The notes under the pieces were generated by a model. It was given only the letters and a program-made list of their open reading frames with translations, searched no databases and had not been told where the DNA came from. DNA of 64,000 nucleotides. It comes from Nitrospira sp. Lineage in GTDB: Bacteria; Nitrospirota; Nitrospiria; Nitrospirales; Nitrospiraceae. The stretch lies in NCBI GenBank assembly GCA_021323395.1, contig JAJONL010000001.1, positions 1 through 64,000 on the forward strand. The letters are read 5' to 3'. Below, one piece after another: positions 1 through 9,590 of this stretch (position 1 is its first letter; each line of letters starts with the position of its first letter). The position numbers and the translations under genes are program-made.

Positions 1-1865
1 CGATGCGCGCGTTTGAACCCGACGATCAGCGGGTTAAACTCCGGTTGCATCGTTATAGTTTGAATAGCTTTCATCTTTAGTACGAGATCTACTAAGTCAA
101 AAGCTGTATTCGGTGCTCCCTTCAAGACAGTCTCCATCACGTCGTCTCTTAGGCCGTGGACGGTTCTGCCATAATGCCGGAGGCGCTCAAACATGAATTC
201 GGCGACGCGATGCCGACCTTCCTGCTCCGAATCAGGCATTCCCTGGAAATGGTCATCGATCACAATGTTTCTTGCATTGTCGATGAGCTTGCCAAGATTA
301 AGTTTGTGATTGCTCTCGAGTAGGATGCGGACTATTGCAGTCGCATGCCTCCGGAGTGCAAAGGGATCTTCAGAGCCCGTCGGTATAATTCCCACGTGAA
401 AAAAAGCGGCGAGCGAATCTATCCTGTCAGCGATAGACAGCACTTGGCCAACCAAGGTCTTCGGCAACTCTCCTTCAATCGATCGAGGAAGATATTGCTC
501 CCTAATGGCTGAGCTTACGACCTCTGGCTCTCCATCATGCCTGGCGTATTCACTTCCCATGATTCCCTGAAGCTCAGGAAACTCACCAACCATGCCTGTG
601 AGCAAGTCGGCCTTGCACAGACCGGCGGCCCTTTCACAGCTCTTCTTCAATTGATCGTTCTGCGGATCCAGGCGAGAGGCAATCAGACCTGCCAATTTCT
701 TCACTCGCTCCTGCTTCTGCGCCACGGTTCCTAGTTTCTGGTGAAACGTCACTTGCACCAATTTCTTAGCTCGCTCCGCCAACGATATCTTCCGGTCCTC
801 GTCGAAGAAGAACTTGGCATCAGCCAGCCGAGCGGCAAGCACCCGCTCGTTCCCCTCGCGGATCAACTGCATGTTCGACAGCTTCATGTTGGTGACCGCC
901 AGAAAGTTCGGCAGCAGCGCGCCCTTCTGATCAACCAATGAGAAGTAGCCTTGATGCTCCTTCATGGAGGTCATCAGGATTTCTTTGGGAAGCGCCAGAT
1001 AGTGCGGCTTGAACGAACCGAGGATCGTATGCGGATATTCCACCATGTAAACAGCCTGTTCGAGCAGGTCGTCATCCTGATGCAGATGGCCTCCGGCGGA
1101 CTTGGCCAGCGTGGCAAGCTGATCGAGGATCATCGTACGTCGCCGGTCCTGATCCACGATCACGCCATGACGTTCGGTTTCTTTGAGGTACTGCGCGATC
1201 GACCTCACAGCGAAGCCCTTCGTACCGGTGGGCTTTGCACCCAGCACCCGATGGCCCTGACTGGCATTACCCGCCTTGATCGTCGCGAACTGGATCGGAA
1301 GCGCCTTCCCGCCGCACAGCGCCACCAGCCACCGCACAGGTCTGGCGAAACGAACGCCGGTCTGGTTCCAATGCATGGCTTTTGGGAACGAGAGTTTGGC
1401 CAACAGCTGCGGCAAGGCTTGCGTGAGCACAACCGCCACCGGCTGCCCCTTCTCCTGCTTCACCGCAAAGAGATACTCGCCCTTCGGCGTCTGCCGCACC
1501 TGCAGTTGGTCGACCGAAATACCCTGGCCTGTGGCAAAACCAATCGCCGCCTTCGTAGGTTGGCCGATTTGGTCGAACGCCACGGCTTTTGATGGCCCCA
1601 TCGCCTCCTTCACGGCGGAAGCTTGCTGTCGCGCGAGCCCTTCAATCAACAGCACCAGCCGCCGAGGGGTGCCCATTGTACGGACCGAGCCGTACGAAAT
1701 GCGCAACTCCTTGAGCATGGTCTCGGCCGCTTGGTGCAGGGCGCGCAATGCCGGGGCCACAAACTGATAGGGCAGCTCTTCGGTCCCAATTTCGAGCAGC
1801 ACTTCCGTGGTGGCCGGAGCTTGGGAGCGTATAGGTTTTTTTGTCGCCGTTTTTTTTGATGGCAT
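1..1865 (-). CDS. glyS: Glycine--tRNA ligase beta subunit, C-terminus cut by window edge
   Basis: Beta subunit of the heterotetrameric (alpha2beta2) glycyl-tRNA synthetase, which charges tRNA-Gly in the cytosol. The frame is open from an ATG at 1865 to the left edge, giving about 621 residues of a family that is usually near 690, so the end (anticodon-recognition part) is missing. The N-terminus starts with a lysine-rich tail of about 18 residues, then the conserved segment VLLEIGTEELPYQF and a TPRRL motif seen in GlyS proteins. The ATG lies 13 bases after the stop of glyQ on the same strand, so the two subunits are co-transcribed. Family identification is firm; only the truncated end is unseen. 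Confidence 0.95.
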   Translation of the reverse strand, partial: MPSKKTATKKPIRSQAPATTEVLLEIGTEELPYQFVAPALRALHQAAETMLKELRISYGSVRTMGTPRRLVLLIEGLARQQASAVKEAMGPSKAVAFDQIGQPTKAAIGFATGQGISVDQLQVRQTPKGEYLFAVKQEKGQPVAVVLTQALPQLLAKLSFPKAMHWNQTGVRFARPVRWLVALCGGKALPIQFATIKAGNASQGHRVLGAKPTGTKGFAVRSIAQYLKETERHGVIVDQDRRRTMILDQLATLAKSAGGHLHQDDDLLEQAVYMVEYPHTILGSFKPHYLALPKEILMTSMKEHQGYFSLVDQKGALLPNFLAVTNMKLSNMQLIREGNERVLAARLADAKFFFDEDRKISLAERAKKLVQVTFHQKLGTVAQKQERVKKLAGLIASRLDPQNDQLKKSCERAAGLCKADLLTGMVGEFPELQGIMGSEYARHDGEPEVVSSAIREQYLPRSIEGELPKTLVGQVLSIADRIDSLAAFFHVGIIPTGSEDPFALRRHATAIVRILLESNHKLNLGKLIDNARNIVIDDHFQGMPDSEQEGRHRVAEFMFERLRHYGRTVHGLRDDVMETVLKGAPNTAFDLVDLVLKMKAIQTITMQPEFNPLIVGFKRAH

Positions 1866-1878
1866 GGTGGCGCGCGAC

Positions 1879-2805
1879 CTATAGTCTATTTCGTATAACT
1901 GGTGAATGGATTACGCTGCCCTTGGCCGTTCGAACAGGCTGCTTCATAAGCGGATGTCCCATGGCCGCCCGGTCGGCCAGGTACGATTCCGCGCAACGAC
2001 GAGCCAGCGCCCGCACGCGAGCAATATAAGACGTGCGCTCGGTCACGCTGATCGCGCCCCGCGCATCGAGCAGATTGAACATGTGCGAAGTCTTGATGCA
2101 GTAGTCGTAGGCCGGCAAGGTCAATTTCTTATCCAGCAGCCGCTTGCACTCGCCTTCGAAGGCTTGGAAGGTATCCATGAGCATGGGCACATCCCCTTCT
2201 TCGAAGTTGTAACGCGAGAACTCGACTTCGCTTCGGTGATGGACATCGCCATAGGTGACGCCGTCGGTCCACGTCAGGTCGTACACATTGTCGACCTGCT
2301 GGAGGTACATCGCGATGCGCTCGGTGCCATAGGTAATTTCACCGGTAATGGGATTCAGCGGAATGCCGCCGATCTCCTGAAAATAAGTGAACTGGGTTAT
2401 CTCCATGCCGTCAAGCCGGACTTCCCAGCCTAATCCCCAGGCGCCAAGCGTGGGCGACTCCCAATCGTCCTGGACGAATCTGATGTCGTGCTTTTTGGGG
2501 TCAATCCCAAGCTGTTTAAGGCTCTCCAGGTAGAGACCCTGAATGTTGTCGGGCGCGGGTTTCAGCACGACTTGGTACTGATAGTAGTGCTGCAGGCGGT
2601 TGGGGTTTTCGCCGTAACGACCGTCGGTGGGTCGGCGGCAGGCCTGTGGGTAGGCGGCGCGCCATGGCTCAGGACCGAGGGAGCGAAGAAACGTCGCAGG
2701 ATGAAAGGTCCCCGCGCCCATTTCCAAGTCGTACGGCTGATGGATGACGCAACCCCGGTCCGCCCAAAATCGATGCAGGGTCACAATGAGGTCTTGGAAA
2801 TTCAC
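1879..2805 (-). CDS. glyQ: Glycine--tRNA ligase alpha subunit
   Basis: Alpha (catalytic class II core) subunit of bacterial glycyl-tRNA synthetase, 308 residues, the usual length. The N-terminus [18 protein letters not shown], the segment [19 protein letters not shown] and the [18 protein letters not shown] region are hallmark GlyQ sequences. The first start in frame is a GTG at 2803-2805 with only a weak ribosome-binding site. An 11-codon ORF (2802-2837) ends by overlapping this GTG, which could couple translation. A TTGACA-like -35 lies upstream on the minus strand near 2885-2890, but no good -10 was seen. First gene of a glyQ-glyS operon. Confidence 0.96.
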   Translation of the reverse strand: MNFQDLIVTLHRFWADRGCVIHQPYDLEMGAGTFHPATFLRSLGPEPWRAAYPQACRRPTDGRYGENPNRLQHYYQYQVVLKPAPDNIQGLYLESLKQLGIDPKKHDIRFVQDDWESPTLGAWGLGWEVRLDGMEITQFTYFQEIGGIPLNPITGEITYGTERIAMYLQQVDNVYDLTWTDGVTYGDVHHRSEVEFSRYNFEEGDVPMLMDTFQAFEGECKRLLDKKLTLPAYDYCIKTSHMFNLLDARGAISVTERTSYIARVRALARRCAESYLADRAAMGHPLMKQPVRTAKGSVIHSPVIRNRL

Positions 2806-3060
2806 CAGGGGTCCAGATCTAGCAGCAGGCTGCTCATGAAGGCTGATGAAAAGCAGGCTGAAGCTAGCAAGAACGGTTACAGGGTGTCAAGAAATGGAGC
2901 GTCCGATTTCAATAGGTTGCAGTGATGCATCTCGCTCGTACATCGACGATTTCAGTGATCCTCTCGCCGACGAGACGCTTGAATCAACAGCCCGCACTGG
3001 TTTATTCTGAAAATTCTTGAGCAACTCACTAGACAAAATTGTTTCACGCTATTTTGCGTT

Positions 3061-3522
3061 ATGAAGTTCTCCAAAAAAAGTGAATATGGCCTGCGCGCGC
3101 TGCTCGAACTTTGCGAGACCTATGGGGGGCGGGTCCTCCAACGCCATGAAATCGCCGATCGTCAAAACATCCCTGTAGAGTTCCTCGAACAGATCTTACT
3201 GGCGTTGAAACGCGCCGGCCTTCTGGCCAGCCGCCGCGGTATCCGAGGCGGGTACTCGCTTATCAAGTCACCGGAAGAGATCACGCTGGGGCAAGTCATC
3301 CGCATTTTGGACGGGCCATTGGCCCCGATCAGCTGTGTCAGTAAGACCGCCTACCAAAAATGTTCGGACTGTCCCTATGCCACCAAGGCCTCCTGTCCGC
3401 TCCAAGAAGCCATGGGAGAAGTACGTGATGCCATTGCCAACATTCTTGACCATTACACGTTGAGTCGCTTCGCCCTTTCCAAACAGGCGGAAGGATCCTA
3501 TGTCCATCATGATCGCTCATAA
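3061..3522 (+). CDS. Rrf2-family transcriptional regulator
   Basis: DNA-binding regulator of the Rrf2 family (CymR, IscR, NsrR relatives), 153 residues. Residues 1-80 hold the winged helix with the typical opening KFSKKSEYGLRALLEL, the recognition helix around IPVEFLEQILLALKRAGL and the SRRGIRGGY wing. Four cysteines (92, 101, 104, 112) sit where Rrf2 sensors bind an Fe-S cluster, although the spacing C-x8-C-x2-C-x7-C is not that of IscR. Its 3' end overlaps the start of the sulfate-binding protein gene by 23 bases, so it very probably regulates the sulfate transporter operon it leads. A small imperfect palindrome, ACAAAATTGT at 3033-3042, is a possible own operator. Target and ligand are inferences. 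Confidence 0.9.
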   Translation: MKFSKKSEYGLRALLELCETYGGRVLQRHEIADRQNIPVEFLEQILLALKRAGLLASRRGIRGGYSLIKSPEEITLGQVIRILDGPLAPISCVSKTAYQKCSDCPYATKASCPLQEAMGEVRDAIANILDHYTLSRFALSKQAEGSYVHHDRS

Positions 3523-4570
3523 ATTCACGTCCTTGAGCCTGGCCTTTGTCGTTTCGCTCTCCCTCCTCGGTCTGTGGTCCGCGCCCCTGCGGGCCGCCGA
3601 AACTCGCGAACTCATTCTTGCGGCTTACAGTGTGCCGAAGGAGGCATACGAGCGACACATCATTCCTGCCTTCCAACGCCATTGGAAACAACAGACCGGT
3701 CAAGATGTGCGGGTGCGCAGTTCCTATGGCGCCTCCGGCGCCCAGGCGCGGGCCATCATCGGAGGCTTCGACGCGGATGTCGCGGTGCTGTCGCTGGAGG
3801 GCGATATTGATCAGATCGTGAAGGCTGGTTTGATTGCCCATGACTGGAGAAAGGCGCCTCATGCCGGCATGATCTCCGCCTCGGTCGTGGCCCTCGGAGT
3901 CCGAAAGGGCAACCCGAAGGGGATCAAGGGCTGGGAAGATGCCGCACGCCCAGGCGTAGAGGTGCTCTACCCAAATCCCAAAACGTCCGGCGGCGCGATG
4001 TGGGATGTGATCGCAATTTATGGTGCCGGCCTGAAACTGGCCGAACAGGGCGCGGCAGGTAAAGCGGTCGCGCCGGACGCCGCCGACCGGCAGGCGATCG
4101 ATTTGCTCACCCGCATTCAACGCAACGTGAAGGTCATGGATAAGAGCGGACGGGAATCCGTCACGACGTTCGAACGCGGCGTCGGTGACGTGATCGTGAC
4201 CTATGAAAACGAATTGCTGCCGCGCGTGAAGAGTCAGCGCCCATATGAAATCATCGTGCCGTCCGAAACCGTGTGGATCGAAAACCCGGCAGCCGTCGTG
4301 GACAAATATGCCGAGCGCCACAAGGTCAAGGACGTGGCCGATGCCTTCGTCGCCTTCCTCCATGGGCCGGAAGCGCAAGCGGCCTTTCTGGAACTGGGAT
4401 TCCGGCCGCTTGACCATGGTGCAAGCGCCTCAACATCGGCAACGCTCCCTCAACCGACGCAGCTCTTCACCATCGCAGAACTCGGCGGGTGGGATCAGGT
4501 CAGCACAAAACTCTTCGGCGCGCAGGGCCTCTGGACCCAGATCGTCGAAAATATATCGAGGAAGCCGTAG
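3500..4570 (+). CDS. sbp: Sulfate ABC transporter, periplasmic substrate-binding protein
   Basis: Periplasmic receptor that binds sulfate (or thiosulfate) and hands it to the CysT/CysW/CysA importer. 356 residues with a signal peptide over residues 1-32 (hydrophobic run, then APLRAAE). The mature part starts with the LILAAYSVPKEAYE strand and carries NPKTSGGAMWD, the conserved anion-site loop of the Sbp/CysP family, plus FERGVGDVIVTYENE. The ATG at 3500 has AAGG seven bases upstream and overlaps the end of the Rrf2 gene, showing co-transcription. Sulfate versus thiosulfate cannot be told from sequence alone. Confidence 0.93.
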   Translation: MSIMIAHKFTSLSLAFVVSLSLLGLWSAPLRAAETRELILAAYSVPKEAYERHIIPAFQRHWKQQTGQDVRVRSSYGASGAQARAIIGGFDADVAVLSLEGDIDQIVKAGLIAHDWRKAPHAGMISASVVALGVRKGNPKGIKGWEDAARPGVEVLYPNPKTSGGAMWDVIAIYGAGLKLAEQGAAGKAVAPDAADRQAIDLLTRIQRNVKVMDKSGRESVTTFERGVGDVIVTYENELLPRVKSQRPYEIIVPSETVWIENPAAVVDKYAERHKVKDVADAFVAFLHGPEAQAAFLELGFRPLDHGASASTSATLPQPTQLFTIAELGGWDQVSTKLFGAQGLWTQIVENISRKP

Positions 4571-4583
4571 GCGCAAGGATCGC

Positions 4584-5465
4584 ATGACCTCCCATCGATT
4601 GCTCAGCCTTGCCTTGCGGTCCACCGCGGTCGGTTACGTGCTAGTGCTGATTTTCCTTCCCCTCGCTGCATTGGCCCAACAATCGGTTGTGGCCGGCTTA
4701 GACCGGTTCATCCAAGACATCGCGGCCCCGCAAGCTGCTGCGGCCCTCTGGCTCACCGTAGAAACGGCTGCCATCGCCACTGCTATCAATGCCCTGTTCG
4801 GGACGCTCGCGGCCCTGGTGCTGGTGCGGTATGAATTCGCCGGTCGCTGGCTCTTGAATGCGCTGGTCGATCTGCCTTTTGCCATCCCGACGCTTGTTGC
4901 AGGCTTGATGATCGCGGCCATCTATGGCCCGACCAGTCTGCTTGGGACCTGGCTGCAACAGGGCGGCATGGCAGTGCTCTACAACCAGCCCGGCATCATT
5001 CTGGCCATGTTGTTTGTCACGATGCCCTTTACCATTCGTTCGCTGCAGCCGGTCTTGATGGGGCTGGACCGTGATCAGGAAGAGGCGGCTTTCACATTGG
5101 GTGCCAGTCCTTGGATGACCTTTTGGAAGGTGACGGTGCCGTCGGTCTTGCCAGGCCTCTTAACCGGAGTATTCCTCACCTTCGTGCGAGCGCTCGGAGA
5201 GTTCGGCTCGATCGTCATCGTGGCAGGCAATATCCCGATGAAGACACAGGTCGCATCGGTCTATGTGTATGGAGAAATCGAAAGCTACAATCCCCAGGCC
5301 GCGACATCGGTCTCGGTGTTGATCTTGTTCATCTCCTTCCTGGTACTTCTATTGTTGGAACGACTCACCCGCCGACCGGGGGAACGATTGCCTCGCTTGT
5401 TTCAACGGTCACGCGGAAGAACGGAACAGGGGAACGGTTCGGCTCTGCCGACCGAGGCCCTATGA
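4584..5465 (+). CDS. cysT: Sulfate ABC transporter permease CysT (CysU)
   Basis: Inner-membrane permease subunit of the sulfate importer, 293 residues with six predicted membrane segments. The EAA loop that docks the ATPase is visible as EEAAFTLGASPWMTFWKVTVPSVLPGL, and RALGEFGSIVIVAGN is the usual CysT/CysW signature. I start the gene at the ATG at 4584, 13 bases after the sbp stop; the frame is open further upstream only because it runs through sbp out of phase. The C-terminal tail (about 30 residues, RTRRPGERLPRL region onwards) is polar and somewhat longer than usual. Confidence 0.94.
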   Translation: MTSHRLLSLALRSTAVGYVLVLIFLPLAALAQQSVVAGLDRFIQDIAAPQAAAALWLTVETAAIATAINALFGTLAALVLVRYEFAGRWLLNALVDLPFAIPTLVAGLMIAAIYGPTSLLGTWLQQGGMAVLYNQPGIILAMLFVTMPFTIRSLQPVLMGLDRDQEEAAFTLGASPWMTFWKVTVPSVLPGLLTGVFLTFVRALGEFGSIVIVAGNIPMKTQVASVYVYGEIESYNPQAATSVSVLILFISFLVLLLLERLTRRPGERLPRLFQRSRGRTEQGNGSALPTEAL

Positions 5466-5516
5466 GAATGTGGGTGTGGTGGTGACAACTGGCACGGCGG
5501 TGATGGGAGCTTGGGC

Positions 5517-6326
5517 ATGCGTCGGGTCCTGATCGGGATCGTCTGGTTCTATTTTCTGGTCCTGCTGGTCGGGCCCATTCTGTATCTGGCCAGCCAGAGT
5601 TTCAGCGAAGGGCTGGCCGCCTTTTGGACTGAAATCACGAGACCCGAAGCACTGCATGGCTTTACCCTCACGGCTGAAATTACTGTAATCGTGCTGGTGT
5701 TGAATCTTTTCTTCGGCACCATGACGGCCCTGGTGCTGGCACGCCAACAGTTTTGGGGCCGCAGCCTGGTCAGCGGCGTCATCGATCTTCCCTTTGCCGT
5801 CTCTCCCGTCATTGCGGGATTCATGCTGATCCTGCTATTCGGGCCAGACACGATACTGGGCACGTTCTTCGGCCAGGCGCAGATCAAGGTGCTGTTTGCC
5901 TTGCCGGCTATGATCCTCGCCACCCTGTTTGTGACGTTTCCCTTCATGGTGCGGGAGCTGACACCCCTGTTACAAACGTTGGGCACGGAAGAAGAAGAAG
6001 CCGCAAGAACATTAGGCGCGGGCGAATGGCAGGTATTTCTCAAAGTCACGCTGCCGGCGCTTCGCTGGGGGCTGGTCTATGGGGCGACCCTCACCGTGGC
6101 GCGAGCGATCGGTGAATTCGGAGCCGTGCTGGTAGTGTCCGGTAATATTCTGTTATTGACCCAAACCGCCACCTTGCATATTTATCAAAGCTACGTCGAC
6201 TTCAACTACGTGGCGGCCAATGCCGTCGCGTTGACCCTGCTCGCGGTATCCTTCGCCATCTTGACGGTGTTGGAGATCGCGAAGGCCCGGGCAGAAATGA
6301 CCGTAACGGCAGCGGGAGCGCAGTAA
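5517..6326 (+). CDS. cysW: Sulfate ABC transporter permease CysW
   Basis: Second permease subunit of the sulfate importer, 269 residues with about six membrane segments. The EAA loop reads EEEAARTLGAGEWQVFLKVTLPALRWGL, followed by ARAIGEFGAVLVVSGNI. I place the start at ATG 5517, seven bases after a GGGAG ribosome-binding site; an upstream TTG at 5511 in the same frame is the alternative. It lies 51 bases after cysT and 3 bases before cysA, so the four transporter genes form one operon. Confidence 0.94.
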   Translation: MRRVLIGIVWFYFLVLLVGPILYLASQSFSEGLAAFWTEITRPEALHGFTLTAEITVIVLVLNLFFGTMTALVLARQQFWGRSLVSGVIDLPFAVSPVIAGFMLILLFGPDTILGTFFGQAQIKVLFALPAMILATLFVTFPFMVRELTPLLQTLGTEEEEAARTLGAGEWQVFLKVTLPALRWGLVYGATLTVARAIGEFGAVLVVSGNILLLTQTATLHIYQSYVDFNYVAANAVALTLLAVSFAILTVLEIAKARAEMTVTAAGAQ

Positions 6327-6329
6327 GAA

Positions 6330-7427
6330 GTGAAAATCGAGGTGCGCGGGCTCACCAAGAAGTTCGGTTCCGGAACGGCGGTCGGCAACGTCTCGTTCGT
6401 GGTGCAGGAAGGAGAACTGCTCGGTCTGCTGGGGCCAAGCGGCAGCGGCAAGACCACGGTCCTCCGCTTGATCGCGGGACTGGAAATCCCGACCTCGGGA
6501 GACATTTTCATCGACGGCAAACGGGTCAACGACTTGACCGTGCAAGAACGCAATATTGGATTTGTCTTCCAACATTACGCGCTCTTCAAACATCTACCCG
6601 TATTCGATAACATCGCCTTCGGCCTCAAGATCAAAAAATGGAGCGCACGGGACAGCGCACATCGCGTCCAGGAACTGCTGGCCCTCATGAGTTTGGAAGG
6701 ATTGGGCGGTCGCTATCCGCACCAATTGTCCGGTGGACAGCGACAGCGTGTCGCCATTGCGCGCGCCCTGGCGCCCCGTCCCGCGGTGTTGTTGATGGAT
6801 GAACCCTTTGGCGCCGTGGATGCGAAGGTGCGGCAGGAGCTGCGCGAATGGTTGATCCGCTTGCATACGGACTTGAATGTCACCAGCCTGTTTGTGACGC
6901 ACGATCAAGAAGAAGCGATGGAAGTTTCCGGCCGCATCATCGTGTTCTCCAAAGGGAAGCTGGAACAGGCCGGCTCTCCCGCGGACGTGTATGAAGAACC
7001 GGCCACTGAATTTGTCGCCCGCTTCATCGGTTCGATGAACATCGTGGAAGGTATCGTGCAGCGAGAGCAGGTGCAGGTTGGCTCACTTGAATTTCCGGCA
7101 CCGGGGTGCCCAGATGGGCAGAAACTCCAAGTGGGATTTCGTCCCTATTATCTCAAGGTGGCGGAAGATCCGGCTCGCTACCGTCAACAGGCCAAACTAC
7201 GGCACATCTATTTTCTTGGCGTCGCCTACCGGCTGGAAATCGAAACCGCGGATGGGCTGATCTTGCGGTCCCGCATGAATAAGGAAGAATTTCGCCGCTG
7301 GCGCTTCACCGTGGGCCAAGCCGTGTCCTTCGCGATTACTCACTTCCGCATCCTCCCGCAAGAAGGCATGGCCCCGCTGCAAGGGACAGAAACTGGAAAG
7401 CCCATCACCGGTCCGTTGACGCCCTAG
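6330..7427 (+). CDS. cysA: Sulfate ABC transporter ATP-binding protein
   Basis: Cytosolic ATPase that powers sulfate import, 365 residues, usual length for CysA. The Walker A motif GPSGSGKTT, Q-loop, the ABC signature LSGGQRQRVAIARAL, Walker B LLMDEPFGAVD and the switch histidine in THDQEEAMEV are all present. Residues beyond about 240 form the TOBE-like regulatory domain. The start is a GTG at 6330, three bases after the cysW stop. With sbp, cysT and cysW it completes the importer that supplies sulfate for assimilation; no sulfate-reduction genes are present in the window. Confidence 0.94.
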   Translation: MKIEVRGLTKKFGSGTAVGNVSFVVQEGELLGLLGPSGSGKTTVLRLIAGLEIPTSGDIFIDGKRVNDLTVQERNIGFVFQHYALFKHLPVFDNIAFGLKIKKWSARDSAHRVQELLALMSLEGLGGRYPHQLSGGQRQRVAIARALAPRPAVLLMDEPFGAVDAKVRQELREWLIRLHTDLNVTSLFVTHDQEEAMEVSGRIIVFSKGKLEQAGSPADVYEEPATEFVARFIGSMNIVEGIVQREQVQVGSLEFPAPGCPDGQKLQVGFRPYYLKVAEDPARYRQQAKLRHIYFLGVAYRLEIETADGLILRSRMNKEEFRRWRFTVGQAVSFAITHFRILPQEGMAPLQGTETGKPITGPLTP

Positions 7428-7625
7428 GCGTAGACAGCTCTCAGCCTGCCTAATCCCGGATTGCTCGGACAAGCTCTTGGGTGCAACGTCCGGGTTGGAA
7501 AAACCGGCAGTTCGAGAAAGAGCCCGACATCGAGGCGGAAGCAGCAAGTTGAGAAGATCGGTCTCATTCCAGATGTATTCGTTCGAGAAAGACGTTGTGA
7601 GAGGTCGAAGCTTGCTTCGGAGGCC

Positions 7626-9176
7626 TCATCGCCACTCGACCGCGCCGAAACCGCTTTTTCCCAACAATACATACATCAGGCTGACCGTTCCGACCGTCTG
7701 ATTCCTATATTCCACGTTGGGATACGTCGCGTCTCGATGTGAGACCACATATCGCAGGGCGACGCCGTGGCGGTCAAAGAGCCGTACCGTAAAGGAGGCA
7801 TCTCCCCGCAGAATGTTTTCCCTTCCGTGCGGCTCCGGAGAGAGTAGCCCGGTGACATAGTACTCGCGTCCGGTCACGTCGAGCATGGCCCGATTCCCCA
7901 TGATAAGCCGCAGTGCGAGCAGCGCCTGCGGGCTGGCGCCATAGTGGTAATCTCGGTCGCCTGTGCGCTGGATGCTGCCCGCTGCGCCATACCCTGCGCC
8001 GCCGAGCGCGGTCCCTTGAAGCGCCACATCCTGCGAGAGCCACGTCTGCCAGGTGGTCCCAAGTGACAGGGCCGTGCTGGACACACGAAAAACTTGCGGC
8101 GAAATGTAGTCGTAGCTACCGTAGAGTCCCCAGATCCCGCGTGTGGAGTCATTGGGCGCATAGGTCGATCCGATGAGGAGCCCGCGGGTATTGATGCTCT
8201 CCAATGTGTTCGCGGTCACGGCGGTGAGATGAAAATCAAAATAGTCGAAGGGCCGCCCATAGGTATAACCGGGCTTGCCCGGAAGCCCATAGCTGAGGGT
8301 GACATCGCCTACCGCTCCCCGTTCTTTGACGGTGGAGGACACATTGTTACTACTTGCCGTGAGGGTGCCGCCGACTTGAAGACGCATAAAAGTAGCCGGA
8401 TTATGGCTCGGGTAGACTTCATCAAATCGATTGCCGAAGACGAGGCGATTGAATGCCGTGGGCGGAGAAATGACCCCGGCCGCGAGTTCCCTTAAGAAGC
8501 CGGGTTTGCTGCCGTCTTCGGTCTCCAGTAGCAGATTGGCCATTCGAAAGAGCGGTTCGCCGAGAAATGCTCCACCGAAGGTGGTGGTGATCTGGTCATT
8601 GATGGACGGCAGCGTTTTTTCTCCCCCCAATTCCCAGAGGAGACTGCCTGCGGCTGTGTAAGCCAAGGACTCCCAGAAGTTGAGGCCTGCCGATCTGGCC
8701 AAGCCGTGGTACACCGTTCCGCTATAGGGATGCAGGAACTGATTGATGGAAAACTGATCATCGTCGATGACCCACTTTGAATCGGTCAGATTCGTCCTGA
8801 AGGTGTTGCCGTTCGTCCGGTACAATTCCGTTGGTTCGGTGTAATGTCGGTCGTAGAGGTTCAACAGGAACAAGTAGGCGGGAATCTCAAGCGCCGGAAT
8901 CAAATAGCTCCTGCCAGGCCGCGTTTCCCAAGTAAATCGAAATGTAGCCTCCTCTGACGTTGACAACGAAGCCGTCTCGCGTTCCCGGGATGGAAACGTC
9001 CGCTCGCGACCGGCTCCGGGAATGTCGGGTCCCTGCACGGCGGCTGCATCGTCCTCCACTCCGTGAACGACTGAACTTTCGGCAAGGCTGATATGCGGGA
9101 TCCAGCAAGCCCACATGATGATCGAAAGGAGCGTTCCCCCGGGAAGCCACCAGCCAAACCTGTTCGACATGTCCAT
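7626..9176 (-). CDS. DUF3943 outer-membrane-type protein
   Basis: Uncharacterised envelope protein, 516 residues from ATG 9176, which has GGGAG five bases upstream; the frame stays open to 9308 but without a better start. Residues 1-38 look like a signal peptide (hydrophobic LLSIIMWACWIP, then SLAES). The middle holds the DUF3943 core: YHGLARSAGLNFW, then GSLLWELGGEKTLPSINDQ and GGAFLGEPLFRMANL. The C-terminal half is rich in alternating polar/aromatic strands (for example YGRPFDYFDFHLTAV), as in beta-barrel proteins. The gene stands alone. Function is unknown for the family; the outer-membrane location is an inference. Confidence 0.8.
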   Translation of the reverse strand: MDMSNRFGWWLPGGTLLSIIMWACWIPHISLAESSVVHGVEDDAAAVQGPDIPGAGRERTFPSRERETASLSTSEEATFRFTWETRPGRSYLIPALEIPAYLFLLNLYDRHYTEPTELYRTNGNTFRTNLTDSKWVIDDDQFSINQFLHPYSGTVYHGLARSAGLNFWESLAYTAAGSLLWELGGEKTLPSINDQITTTFGGAFLGEPLFRMANLLLETEDGSKPGFLRELAAGVISPPTAFNRLVFGNRFDEVYPSHNPATFMRLQVGGTLTASSNNVSSTVKERGAVGDVTLSYGLPGKPGYTYGRPFDYFDFHLTAVTANTLESINTRGLLIGSTYAPNDSTRGIWGLYGSYDYISPQVFRVSSTALSLGTTWQTWLSQDVALQGTALGGAGYGAAGSIQRTGDRDYHYGASPQALLALRLIMGNRAMLDVTGREYYVTGLLSPEPHGRENILRGDASFTVRLFDRHGVALRYVVSHRDATYPNVEYRNQTVGTVSLMYVLLGKSGFGAVEWR

Positions 9177-9590
9177 ACAGCTCCCGTTATACCAACGCCC
9201 TTGCCCTAGCAGCGTCCGTGACCCTTCACCCATAATACGTAGAACGGATTTCGCGACTGTGTGTAAGGAGTACGGGAGGAGCGATCCTATTGCAAGAGGT
9301 CCGTTCACCGTTATCTATCGAAATCACACTCGGCACGCGTCCATCCAAACCGCCCGTTTCGAGCGGCAGAGGAAGTCACGGATCGAATGGGAATTGGTAT
9401 GGTTCCGAGAAAACACCTGACCGCAGGCTCGTCGGAAATCGAGGCCGCTGGAGGGGTTCCGTAATCGGCTTGGTGTACCGAGTCCTCAGCGAGGAAGGCA
9501 GGTTTTCCAGAGTCCGGTCGACCACAGCCCGGCCTGAAAAATGGAATGCTGTACAGTTCGAGGTAGGCCAGACTGTAGGGCGATCCGGGG
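9177..9590. other. Intergenic stretch without a recognised gene
   Basis: About 410 bases between two minus-strand genes. Short frames occur on both strands but none has a good ribosome-binding site, a recognisable motif or neighbours pointing to it. The part near 9177-9250 presumably carries the promoter of the DUF3943 gene. I see no repeat or clear terminator. Confidence 0.5.

Noticed and set aside
951-1592. 213-codon plus-strand ORF over glyS
   Set aside because: It is antisense to the strongly conserved glyS frame and has no motif.
3338-4417. 359-codon minus-strand ORF over sbp
   Set aside because: Shadow frame of the sulfate-binding protein; no ribosome site, no family, typical of GC-rich antisense frames.
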